Source of the DNA: JAPLST01 sp964397565
Lineage (GTDB): Bacteria > Auribacterota > UBA3054 > JAPLST01
Direction: 5' to 3'
Length of the DNA stretch: 6,990 nucleotides
Assembly: GCA_964397565.1 (NCBI GenBank)
Contig: CAYNJC010000074.1
Location: forward strand, 1-6,990
Part shown: positions 1 through 6,396 of the stretch, one piece after another
Position numbering within the stretch: position 1 is the stretch's first letter
Layout: every line of letters starts with the position of its first letter
Position numbers and translations under genes: made by a program
The notes under the pieces: generated by a model
Database searches by the model: none
Seen by the model: the letters and a program-made list of their open reading frames with translations, nothing else
What the model was told of the DNA's origin: nothing

Positions 1-290
1 ATGCTGAGACTAACACGGTCGCGGTGGGTCATAAGGTCGTGTACGGGTGGCATGGGTTACCGTGGGCGCAGCATAACAGGTTGACCATCAATCCTGCCGT
101 GCTGATGAAACGGCACTATGTTAGCATTTTCGCGTGGATGTTTCAATGCGTGCGGGAAACCCAGATCCGGCGATGCATCTCCCTGCTGGATATTCGCACG
201 GCGCAGCTTCTGAATGCGGGGGTCTCTGCATGCAAAGAATGTGGGAGCCGCCTCCGTGCGGCGAATGCTGCGCATGTGTTTCAAGTTTAA
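1..290. other. Left-edge region with no confident gene
   Basis: Both strands contain short open frames here (88 codons on + from 24, 75 codons on - from 284). They overlap each other almost completely, have no convincing ribosome binding site, and resemble no family I recognise. On the minus strand an ATG at position 53 stays open to the window edge (begins MPPVHDLMTHR). It lies about 60 bases downstream of the promoter-like site at 118-146, so it could be the first codons of a gene lying to the left, but no Shine-Dalgarno sequence precedes it. A small GC hairpin (gccgc/gcggc) lies at 247-262. I see nothing else that can be called. Confidence 0.4.
118..146 (-). promoter_or_regulatory. Candidate sigma70 promoter reading left out of the window
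   Basis: On the minus strand a TTGAAA -35 box (141-146, 5 of 6 to consensus) is separated by 17 bases from a TAACAT -10 box (118-123, 4 of 6). The -10 box is preceded by TG plus one base, the extended -10 arrangement. Transcription would start near 111 and run toward position 1. The spacing is ideal, but the call is by eye and no coding region downstream is secure. Confidence 0.35.
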
Positions 291-291
291 A

Positions 292-452
292 GTGTAAGGT
301 GTAAGGTGTAAGGTGTCAGGTGTAAGGTTTCAGGTCCCTGTGCGGAAGGGGTTCAAAGCTGAAAGTTTAACGCTCAAAGTTGAAAAACGGACCTCGTCCC
401 CGGGCCTCTGGCCTTGGATATTGGACATTGAGTGTTCGATATTGGATATTCA
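292..452. repeat. Mosaic of degenerate seven-base tandem repeats
   Basis: Six consecutive heptamers of the GTGTAAG type occupy 292-333 (four exact, then GTGTCAG and GTTTCAG variants). After a short unrelated stretch come five related heptamers at 352-386 (TTCAAAG, CTGAAAG, TTTAACG, CTCAAAG, TTGAAAA). Nine more follow at 390-452, drifting from GACCTCG through GCCTTGG to ATATTGG and ATATTCA. The word changes several times while the seven-base period is held. No coding function is implied: open frames crossing this region are products of the repeat. Confidence 0.8.
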
Positions 453-483
453 GCCCGCGCGGTCGGGTCCAGGGTTAAGGTCT

Positions 484-603
484 CAGCGTTCAGCGTTCAG
501 GAGAGAAGTTTGGAGTCATAACGCTGAACGATGAAGTCAGCGCAGATTCCGCGTTTTTCACTTTTGCGTTCAGCGTTCAGCGTTCAGCGTTTCAGCGTTC
601 AGG
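484..603. repeat. GCGTTCA heptamer arrays with an inverted partner
   Basis: Two exact AGCGTTC heptamers lie at 484-497 and five GCGTTCA-type units at 566-601, one of them expanded to eight bases (587-594). Between them, 520-530 (aacgctgaacg) is an exact 11-bp inverted copy of 487-497 and runs into a GAACGAT word at 526-532. That word is the one amplified at the right end of the window. Replication slippage is the ordinary way such arrays change length. Confidence 0.8.
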
Positions 604-647
604 GAATCGTGAAGCGTGCGTAGTCAAGTGGTGAGTCGTTGAACCGG

Positions 648-745
648 ACCTCGTCCTCGGTCCTCGGATCTCGTCCCCCCACTGATCACTGATCATCCCG
701 CCGATGGCGGGACTCCAAGCAGCTGATTACTGATCACTGAGCACG
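648..745. repeat. CCTCGGT and ACTGATC heptamer tracts
   Basis: Four heptamers at 648-675 (ACCTCGT, CCTCGGT, CCTCGGA, TCTCGTC) are followed by two exact ACTGATC units at 681-694. After a small palindrome, three more units of the same kind lie at 725-745 (GATTACT, GATCACT, GAGCACG). These are further word families with the same period as the neighbouring tracts. No gene is visible here. Confidence 0.65.
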
Positions 746-776
746 GCCGCGGGCGCCTGCTTGGAGCTGCTTGGAG
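695..776. repeat. REP-like palindrome with inverted CTCCAAGCAG words
   Basis: CCCGCC-GAT-GGCGGG (697-711) forms a six-base stem and is followed by ACTCCAAGCAGC (712-723). The word CTGCTTGGAG, the reverse complement of part of that tail, is then present twice in exact tandem (757-766 and 767-776). The same palindrome-plus-tail occurs twice in the right-hand array (near 6249-6275 and 6488-6514), so both flanks share this small family. Confidence 0.6.
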
Positions 777-793
777 CTTAAGGCACCAGCCTA

Positions 794-968
794 GTCCCGT
801 CAAAGGCGGGGATCCCGCCAACGGCGTGGATCCCGCCAACGGCGCGGATGACCGCGGCTGCAGAAGCCGCCCTCACCGCGGGCGGCTACAAAGACGCTGC
901 AAACTAGAACGCGCTCTCATTAGTAACTCGATCTCATTCACCCCAGCGATCCACGCCGTTGGCGGGAT
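794..968. repeat. Cluster of CCCGCCAACGGCG REP-like words around the left 77-bp element
   Basis: Three related copies follow each other: TCCCGTCAAAGGCGGGG at 795-811, then ATCCCGCCAACGGCGTGG at 812-829 and ATCCCGCCAACGGCG at 829-843. Positions 948-968 are an exact 21-bp inverted copy of 811-831, so the words bracket the element at 849-925. The right flank has a close relative at 6171-6189. The copy at 948-968 lies just downstream of the beta-helix gene's stop codon on the coding strand. It could form a small hairpin in the mRNA, but no U-run follows and I do not call it a terminator. Confidence 0.6.
849..925 (-). repeat. Left copy of a 77-bp REP/MITE-like element
   Basis: Read on the minus strand this is an inverted copy of 6791-6867, with six mismatches in 77 positions by hand alignment. 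It contains a seven-base stem (866-872 with 880-886, loop 873-879). On the minus strand the stem is immediately preceded by GTAG, the tetranucleotide that marks REP sequences mobilised by RAYT (TnpA-REP) transposases in other bacteria. It also keeps one terminal motif (TTACTAATGAG). The second terminal repeat present in the right copy is missing, and REP-like words stand in its place. Confidence 0.7.
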
Positions 969-982
969 GGTGGACGCAGAGA

Positions 983-3900
983 TTACAGAGCCGGGCGCCG
1001 TCGGCACCAGGCCAACGCTGCCAGCAGCATGGCCCCGGCCGGTTCGGGCATGACCGTGATATAGTCCAGCCGGGTTGCGTGCGCGGCTTCACCCAGCGCA
1101 TTGCTGACCGTCAACGCAACACTGTACTGGCCGGCCTCCGCATAGCCCCACATCGGCGCATTGGAGCCGGGGCCCTGCACTTCGATGGTGCCATCATGGT
1201 TGAGATCCCAGAGATAATACAGGCCGAGCGTGTTGGTCCCCCACACTTCGCCGGTGAAGTGCACGGCGTCATCCACCAGCGTCTGGGTCGGCCACGCGCT
1301 GAAATCACACCACAGGCCGGCGAGAAACTCGAATGCACCGCGCTCAACAATGCTTTCCAACACGCGCGGCTTGCCCTCGAGATCGCGCGCCGCCGCCATC
1401 CAGCCGTGGTTCATGCCCGTATTGCGGCACGGCGAATCCGCGCGCAGATTGAAATTGCCCGCTGCGGCGTCCACAAAAAGCGGTGGCAAGATAATGTTGT
1501 TCTCGCCCGGCAGCGCGACCGGCGCGCAGTTGTAGGCCTGCACACAATTGGTGTTGTCGATGAAGACATCGTTGGTCAGCGGATCGTTGTTGGCATAGAT
1601 GATGTTGTTGAAGAGATAGCCCGTCGCGGTGCCGCGCAGCCACAGGCCGCCACCCTTGACCGCCGCACTGTTGCTGACGATCGTGCAATTTTCAAACATG
1701 GCGGTCACGCCCACGTAAAACATGCCGCCCTCAAACACGACCCCGCCGCCGGTGTCGGGCGTCTGGTTGCAGGCAAACAGGCAACTGCGCGTGCTGCCGC
1801 GGATGATCCACGCCCCGCCGGCCCATTTGAATTTCGGGCCGGTCGCGCGATTGCATATAATCTGGCAGCGCTCAAGCGTCGCGTCCAGCGCACTGACACC
1901 GGCGGCATAATCAGCAACATTATTGCTGACAATGCAGCGCCGCATGGTTGCGGCGGACATATCCACGCCCGCGCCGTGGCCGTAATCGTTCTCCGCGCGA
2001 TTGTCGGCAATCAACGCATCCTGCAGCGTCCCGTCCGTGTGAAACACACCCGCGCCCCGGCCATAATCCCACGTGCGGTTGTTCGTAATGACGCAGTGGG
2101 TGACCAGCGAACCGCCATAGTGCGCGCCGATGTAGGTCACCACCCCGCCGCCATTCGCGCTGCCGCCATTGCCCGTCACCACACAATTGCTGAGGATGCC
2201 GCCTTTCATATAGGCCCCGCCGCCGCTTTCCGCCGTGTTTTGCGCCACCAGCGTGTTGCACACCAGCCCGCCATCTTCGGCAAATACCCCGCCGCCCTGG
2301 CCGGCATAGGTCATGAAATTGCCCGTCACCACGCAATCAACCATCGTGCCGATCTTGTAGATATAGGCGCCCGCGCCGGATGCCGAACGGCCGCGATTGC
2401 CGCGCAGCACGCAATTGCTGATCGTGCCGCCCAGGCGGATATGCACCGCGCCGCCCTTGGGATCCTCACTGGGGGCATGGCTGTTTTCAATCGTCATGCC
2501 GTCGAGCTGCGCCGCCGGATGTTGCAGGTAAAAACAGCGGTTGGTGCTGGCCGGAAAAGCACTGCGCACCAGCGTAGCACCCACGCCACCGACCCCTTTC
2601 ACCATCACACCGTGCGTGACCGTCACCTGATTCGTCAGCACATGCGTGGTATTACTCAACCACACCACCGTGCCGGCCACGCCGAGATCAACGGCCGGTT
2701 GCGGACTGCGCGCCGCGCTCGCCCAGCTCAGATAGGGCGCAGTATCACCGCCGTCCGGCGCAACGTACATGATCGGCGGCCCGATCCGCACATAGGCTGG
2801 CCGCACCAATAGTGCCGCTTGGCCTAGTGCATTGCTGACCAGCAGGCGCACTGAATAGGTGCCCAGGACGCTGTAACTTGTTGTGACCACGCCCAGCCCG
2901 GCCCCCTGTCGGTCGAACACGCCATTGTTGTCAAAATCCCAGCCAAAGAAGGTGACCGTGCGGTTCGCGCCCCCGATCGTCGTGGTAAATACCACATCCT
3001 GCGTGACAAACGCCTCGCGCTGCGCCGTGCCGAAATTGCAGGCAAACGCCAGCGGCTGCACCTCGTACGCGCCGAGATCAACAATGCTGTTGAGAATGCG
3101 ATTCGTGCCATCCAGATCGGTTACGCCGTTCATCCAGGCGGCATTGACGCCCTGGTCAATGCACGATGAACCCGGCAACAGCCGGACATTGGCGTTACTG
3201 AGGCCGGCAAATTGTGGGTCGGCCACGATCTGGTTCACCCAATTGGTGAGCGGCGACTGCGGCGTGCTGCAACAATTAACGCAGCGCCACGGCTGGCCGA
3301 GTGAGGTATCATAGTTGTCATAATCCGCGGCGCTGTTCTCATAGATAATCGTGTTTTCCATCAGCATGCTGCCGGTAATACGCACGCCGCCGGCGGACAC
3401 GGCCGCGCGGTTGCCGGCAATGGTGCAGTTCTGGACCACGCCGGCATCGTAACAGTCAATCCCGCCGCCGTCGCGCGCACTGTTGAACAGCATGGTGCAA
3501 TTGCGCGCCAGGCCGCCGCGATCCAAATAGAGGCCGCCGCCACCACCGCCGCCAAATGTCGCATTGCGTTCGATGCGGCACCACAGCGCCGTGCCGCCGT
3601 AATAGCAGTGTATGCCCGCGCCGCTGCCGGCGGAACCATTGTCCGCCACCACGCAGTTGCTGACGATGCCGCCGCCGTAACACTGCACGCCGCCGCCAAA
3701 GGCATAGAAGCCGCTGCCGTCGGCCGTGTTGCTGACAATCACGCAGTTTTGGAAGGTGCCGCTCCTGTAGATATAAATGCCGCCGCCGCGCACATTGCTG
3801 GTGCGTCCACGTATGATTGTGAAGCCGTCAATGGTCGGGCCGGAATCCACCCAAAAGCAGCGATTGCTGTCTTGCGCGTCAATGACGGTCGCCGCCGCGC

Positions 3901-4162
3901 CGCTCAGACTTTTCAGAGTAATGCGCTTTTGAATCAGCACCATGTTGACGCCCGACGTGCCGGCGCGATACCAGCCATTGCTGACCAATACCAGGTCGTC
4001 CGCCACCGCCGCAGTAACCGCGCTTTGCAGGTCGCGCGCGGCCGTCGCCCAGCTGGTGAACGGCGCGACATGCGCGCCATCCAAGGCCACATAGCGCGTC
4101 GTCGCCCAACACGCGCCGCTGGCCACCACACACAACCATTGCAGGTGTCGTGCGCTCTTCAT
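983..4162 (-). CDS. PEP-CTERM exported protein with two tandem beta-helix/PKD modules
   Basis: A 1059-aa exported structural protein with no catalytic motif that I can identify. Residues 1-20 form a signal peptide (basic start, hydrophobic core, ...GACWA). Residues 22-368 are a right-handed parallel beta-helix opening with RYVALDG...SWATAARDLQSAV and closing with SCIDQG...DLDGTNRI...VDLGAYE, the pattern of choice-of-anchor Q proteins. Residues 372-460 are a PKD domain (WDFDNNGVFD, then GTYSVRLLVSNALG). The same order repeats: helix 464-946 (YVAPDG...SWASAA, ending SPCRNTG...DLEGKPRV...VERGAFE) and PKD 948-1037 (WDLNHDG, GQYSVALTVSNALG). The C terminus is a PEP-CTERM tag: PEP at 1039-1041, a hydrophobic stretch, then RRR at 1054-1056. 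Each helix coil carries a Cys-x4-Asn ladder. I start at 4162, not at an in-frame upstream ATG at 4402, because this start is followed directly by the signal peptide, has a GGTGGGG motif just upstream, and avoids overlap with the preceding gene. Only 20 bp separate it from that gene, so co-transcription is likely. Probable fate is the cell surface or extracellular matrix; its ligand is unknown. Confidence 0.88.
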   Translation of the reverse strand: MKSARHLQWLCVVASGACWATTRYVALDGAHVAPFTSWATAARDLQSAVTAAVADDLVLVSNGWYRAGTSGVNMVLIQKRITLKSLSGAAATVIDAQDSNRCFWVDSGPTIDGFTIIRGRTSNVRGGGIYIYRSGTFQNCVIVSNTADGSGFYAFGGGVQCYGGGIVSNCVVADNGSAGSGAGIHCYYGGTALWCRIERNATFGGGGGGGLYLDRGGLARNCTMLFNSARDGGGIDCYDAGVVQNCTIAGNRAAVSAGGVRITGSMLMENTIIYENSAADYDNYDTSLGQPWRCVNCCSTPQSPLTNWVNQIVADPQFAGLSNANVRLLPGSSCIDQGVNAAWMNGVTDLDGTNRILNSIVDLGAYEVQPLAFACNFGTAQREAFVTQDVVFTTTIGGANRTVTFFGWDFDNNGVFDRQGAGLGVVTTSYSVLGTYSVRLLVSNALGQAALLVRPAYVRIGPPIMYVAPDGGDTAPYLSWASAARSPQPAVDLGVAGTVVWLSNTTHVLTNQVTVTHGVMVKGVGGVGATLVRSAFPASTNRCFYLQHPAAQLDGMTIENSHAPSEDPKGGAVHIRLGGTISNCVLRGNRGRSASGAGAYIYKIGTMVDCVVTGNFMTYAGQGGGVFAEDGGLVCNTLVAQNTAESGGGAYMKGGILSNCVVTGNGGSANGGGVVTYIGAHYGGSLVTHCVITNNRTWDYGRGAGVFHTDGTLQDALIADNRAENDYGHGAGVDMSAATMRRCIVSNNVADYAAGVSALDATLERCQIICNRATGPKFKWAGGAWIIRGSTRSCLFACNQTPDTGGGVVFEGGMFYVGVTAMFENCTIVSNSAAVKGGGLWLRGTATGYLFNNIIYANNDPLTNDVFIDNTNCVQAYNCAPVALPGENNIILPPLFVDAAAGNFNLRADSPCRNTGMNHGWMAAARDLEGKPRVLESIVERGAFEFLAGLWCDFSAWPTQTLVDDAVHFTGEVWGTNTLGLYYLWDLNHDGTIEVQGPGSNAPMWGYAEAGQYSVALTVSNALGEAAHATRLDYITVMPEPAGAMLLAALAWCRRRPAL
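986..1051 (-). other. PEP-CTERM sorting signal of the beta-helix protein
   Basis: Residues 1038-1059 of the preceding entry form the tripartite C-terminal tag of exosortase substrates: Met-Pro-Glu-Pro, a short hydrophobic segment (AGAMLLAALAW) and an arginine cluster (RRR) three residues from the end. In characterised systems the tag is recognised by a membrane exosortase (EpsH/XrtA type). No exosortase is in this window. The hydrophobic part is short but typical of tags I know from Verrucomicrobia-like genomes. Confidence 0.8.
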
Positions 4163-4182
4163 ATCCCCACCGAGTATGATTA

Positions 4183-5115
4183 CTATGCAACCACCGCTGC
4201 GGGCGCCTCGCTTTCGATCACGCGCCACTGCGCGCCGAATTGTTCGAGGAAACACAGCGCGTAGCAGCGCCAGAACACGATCAGCGGCAGCAACAGCACC
4301 GTGCCCAGATAGGGAATCGCCATCAGGCAGCAGCCGATGCAGCAGGTGCAGACACCCACTAACAAAATCAGCAGGACGGCCGCCATGCCCAGCACAAAGC
4401 ACATCAGCAGAAACTTGACAAAAGCCCAGACGTGCCCCACCAGCAACTCGTTGCCAAACACGCGCAGCGCAGCCAGCACCGGCAGATTGCGCAGGTACAT
4501 CACCGGCACGACAAAGTGCCGCACCACGCTTTTGATGATCGACGCGACAATGACAATCAGCAGCAACCCCAGCACCATTTCAATGACCGCGCCCAGTGCC
4601 GCAGTGCGGAAAACGCGATCAACAATGTCGTGCCAGGCGATCGCCACCGCGCCCGCCAGCGCCAGCAGCATCAACAGAAGTACCGCCACGGCCAGCCCAA
4701 ATTCAAAGACAAACAAGCTGTTGCCCAAAGCCCGAAAATACTTCCACGGGGCCACCACCTCGGCGCGATTGTGCGCGACATTGTCCAGAAACATAAACTT
4801 GCCGCGACTGCTGAGCCAGAGCAACACTGCCGACAACGCCAGCACCAGCACAATCACCGCGGCCGCAATGCCACCGATCAACACAATGTGATCGGCAATA
4901 AAGGCGATGATCTGATCGCCGTTGATCGTGTTGTTGCGCCCGGCGCCGGTGGGCACATGGAAGCCGCCGCCCCCGCCGCCCCCGCCGTCACCGAGCGTGG
5001 CGATAAAGGCGGTGAAGCCCAGCACAAACCACTTGCCGAGATCAAACGGCTGGAACAGGATGCGTTTCGTGTGCGCCAGCGCGCGAGAGATTGGGTCAAT
5101 GACGGAAATGTTCAT
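4183..5115 (-). CDS. Polytopic membrane protein resembling the DUF7544 type
   Basis: A 310-aa integral membrane protein of unknown biochemical role. The N terminus (IDPISRALAHTKRILF, then FDLGKWFVLGFTAFI) has the look of DUF7544 proteins, in which a short amphipathic helix precedes a PFxLGxW motif and a membrane segment. A glycine tract of eight residues follows (44-51). Hydrophobic segments lie near residues 77-100, 135-161, 174-198, 228-255 and 258-282. The stretch RGKFMFLDNVAHNRAEVVAPW (104-124) is a loop I associate with the same family. The fifth segment is preceded by a cysteine cluster (C256, C258, C259, C262, C263), unusual for a membrane helix boundary. The start at 5115 has GAGGA three bases upstream, rather close. 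The gene ends with tandem stops TAG-TAA. It is the second gene of a leftward unit, 146 bp after the 213-aa membrane protein and 20 bp before the beta-helix gene. The family call is from memory of motifs; membrane location is much surer. Confidence 0.75.
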   Translation of the reverse strand: MNISVIDPISRALAHTKRILFQPFDLGKWFVLGFTAFIATLGDGGGGGGGGFHVPTGAGRNNTINGDQIIAFIADHIVLIGGIAAAVIVLVLALSAVLLWLSSRGKFMFLDNVAHNRAEVVAPWKYFRALGNSLFVFEFGLAVAVLLLMLLALAGAVAIAWHDIVDRVFRTAALGAVIEMVLGLLLIVIVASIIKSVVRHFVVPVMYLRNLPVLAALRVFGNELLVGHVWAFVKFLLMCFVLGMAAVLLILLVGVCTCCIGCCLMAIPYLGTVLLLPLIVFWRCYALCFLEQFGAQWRVIESEAPAAVVA

Positions 5116-5261
5116 GGGTCCTCGTTGGGCTGCATGCTCTTATCTGGCTGCAATTCAAGAAGGCAAACAAAGGCGCCGCGCATTTGTTTTTACAAAACGG
5201 TTTGCCGCAAATCGTTTTCATCCACCCGCGGTGAAACTCATCGGCGGCGCGCGCATCTGGC
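5116..5261 (-). promoter_or_regulatory. 146-bp spacer with a 25-bp dyad (5194-5218)
   Basis: Between the two membrane-protein genes lies a nearly perfect inverted repeat: aaaacg (5194-5199) pairs with cgtttt (5213-5218) and tttgc (5201-5205) with gcaaa (5207-5211). One mismatched pair (5200/5212) interrupts it and the centre is at 5206. It could be an operator for a dimeric regulator or a weak, bidirectional terminator/attenuator with A and T tracts at its feet. A poor promoter-like pair (TTGCCT, 16 bases, GATAAG) follows closer to the downstream gene on the minus strand. The spacing leaves open whether the downstream pair of genes also has its own promoter. Confidence 0.45.
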
Positions 5262-5903
5262 TTAGGCGGCCGGTTGCGTCGGCAGCACCGGCTTCTCATT
5301 GCGGAAGATTGCGAGATAGCTGACCGTCATCGCCAGGTACCCGATCGGCATGGTGAAAATGCAGCACAGATTGGAAATCAGATTCGCCACAAACACCCAG
5401 ATGACAACCATGACCAACGCCGGCTTGATCGTGGCCCAGACGCCCTGCGCCATGCCCTGCAATTGGCCCACGGCAACCGGGGCTGTGGCTTCGGCCAGAC
5501 CAAACAGGACATAGTAACACACCGGCGCGGCAATCACCGACCAGGCCAAGGCCAGCAGCGCGCCGAGAATCGGAATACTGGACAAAATAATCATCGGCAC
5601 ATACAGGGCCAGCAGCACCAGCAAGGCCGGTACAAACTGGGTCTTGATGCCGTCAAACAGCTCGCCATATTCGTAATCCTGCCCACGCGCTTTCTTCAGA
5701 AGACACTTCATAAAGCCAACCGTCATTGGACCAGCCAGGATAAAACAACTGACCAGAGACAGCAGCAGCACAATCAGAGATGCAATGATGTTTTTAACGG
5801 GATCCGCCACAAACAATTGCCAGCCAGCTTTGAGCCAGCCGCCGATGTCAGCATTGATTGGTGTGGTGGGGGCCGTCGGCTCGGGTGTGATTTGGTCGTT
5901 CAT
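5262..5903 (-). CDS. Small polytopic membrane protein, first gene of the leftward unit
   Basis: A 213-aa integral membrane protein with no family that I can name firmly. After a short polar N terminus rich in Pro and Thr it has GGWLKAGWQLF (21-31), then hydrophobic segments near 36-58, 91-107, 112-135, 161-179 and 182-200. The first segment ends in AGPMTVGF and is followed by a basic loop with ARG and ELFDG (72-85). That GP-x3-G...RG...LF-x-G arrangement recalls DUF975-like membrane proteins, but the match is by eye and weak. The C terminus is short, polar and proline-containing. I chose the ATG at 5903 because GGAG (5910-5913) is six bases upstream of it. The in-frame ATG at 5909 would touch that GGAG with no spacer and would add only two residues. 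A sigma70-type promoter lies about 40 bp upstream, making this the leading gene of the cluster. Confidence 0.75.
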   Translation of the reverse strand: MNDQITPEPTAPTTPINADIGGWLKAGWQLFVADPVKNIIASLIVLLLSLVSCFILAGPMTVGFMKCLLKKARGQDYEYGELFDGIKTQFVPALLVLLALYVPMIILSSIPILGALLALAWSVIAAPVCYYVLFGLAEATAPVAVGQLQGMAQGVWATIKPALVMVVIWVFVANLISNLCCIFTMPIGYLAMTVSYLAIFRNEKPVLPTQPAA

Positions 5904-5909
5904 CGTCAT

Positions 5910-5913
5910 CTCC
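5910..5913 (-). promoter_or_regulatory. Ribosome binding site deciding the 5903 start
   Basis: GGAG on the minus strand sits six bases from the ATG at 5903 and zero bases from the alternative ATG at 5909. Normal spacing of roughly five to nine bases favours the inner start. Confidence 0.6.
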
Positions 5914-5944
5914 GTAGATCAAGGTTAACGCAGAGTGTGCTTTC

Positions 5945-5974
5945 ATTATACACTAAGTGCCGGGAAAATAGCAA
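5945..5974 (-). promoter_or_regulatory. Sigma70-type promoter of the three-gene unit
   Basis: On the minus strand a perfect TATAAT -10 box (5945-5950) is preceded after 18 bases by TTGCTA (5969-5974, 4 of 6 to TTGACA). The start of transcription would fall near 5938, giving a leader of about 35 bases before the ATG at 5903. The site lies in a locally AT-richer stretch between the palindrome array and the gene. No operator is evident around it. Confidence 0.65.
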
Positions 5975-6065
5975 AACTACGCGCAGGCGTCGGCGCGGCC
6001 GCCGCGGCGAAGGGAACGCCGATCTCCCGATCGGCTGAAGGTAGCTGCGATCGCCCGATCGCAGC

Positions 6066-6146
6066 TTCTGGCGGAAACCCCGCGCACGGAACCGCTGACA
6101 ACTCGTGTGCCTCTGCAACCTTAAATTATCGTGTTGCACGAGAATT
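6066..6146. repeat. 81-bp cassette, first copy
   Basis: This segment lies between the GTAG hairpin and the GCGGGAT hairpin of the first array unit. A near-identical copy is at 6315-6396, while the third unit has only a few bases in its place. It ends in an imperfect inverted repeat, AAATTATCGTG against CACGAGAATTT with a TTG loop (6123-6147, one mismatched pair). It behaves as a separate insertable or deletable block. Confidence 0.7.
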
Positions 6147-6314
6147 TAGCGGGATATGGAAATCCCGCCTATCCACGCCGCTGGCGGGACGGCACGGGCG
6201 TGCCGCGTGCCCCTCGGCGCTGCGCGCAGCGAAGGGAACGCCGATCGTCCCGCCGTTGACGGGACTCCAAGCAGCCCGATCGGCTGAAGGTAGCTGCGAT
6301 CTCCCGATCGCAGC

Positions 6315-6396
6315 TTCTGGTGGAAGCCGCCGCGCACGGAACCGCTGACAACTCGTGTGCCTCTGCAATCTCAAATTATCGTGTTGCACGAGAATT
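6315..6396. repeat. 82-bp cassette, second copy
   Basis: Differs from the copy at 6066-6146 by one single-base indel and a handful of substitutions. It carries the same terminal hairpin (6373-6397) and has the same neighbours on both sides. Confidence 0.7.

Noticed and set aside
313..534. 73-codon plus-strand frame through the left heptamer tracts
   Set aside because: It consists of heptamer repeats and has no ribosome binding site.
940..982. Rho-independent terminator after the beta-helix gene
   Set aside because: A small GC hairpin is possible from the REP-like word, but the stem is short and no T-run follows on the coding strand.
959..2812. 617-codon open frame on the plus strand, antisense to the beta-helix gene
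   Set aside because: It has no ribosome binding site, no recognisable domain, and a His/Ala/Arg/Ile-rich composition that is the complement of the repetitive GC-rich gene opposite. The minus-strand frame has a signal peptide, clear domains and a sorting tag, so this is a shadow.
3608..4264. 218-codon plus-strand frame across the beta-helix gene start
   Set aside because: Same kind of antisense shadow; it also spans the end of the upstream gene and the ribosome binding site of the beta-helix gene.
4163..4402. 80-residue N-terminal extension of the beta-helix protein to an ATG at 4402
   Set aside because: It would overlap the preceding gene by 220 bases and put the signal peptide inside the protein; the extension is Arg-rich with no domain.
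4432..5265. 277-codon plus-strand frame opposite the 310-aa membrane protein
   Set aside because: Low-complexity Gln/His/Arg composition typical of the complement of a Leu/Val-rich membrane protein; no start signals.
5274..6038. 254-codon plus-strand frame opposite the first membrane protein
   Set aside because: Gln/His/Arg-rich antisense shadow that also covers the operon promoter.
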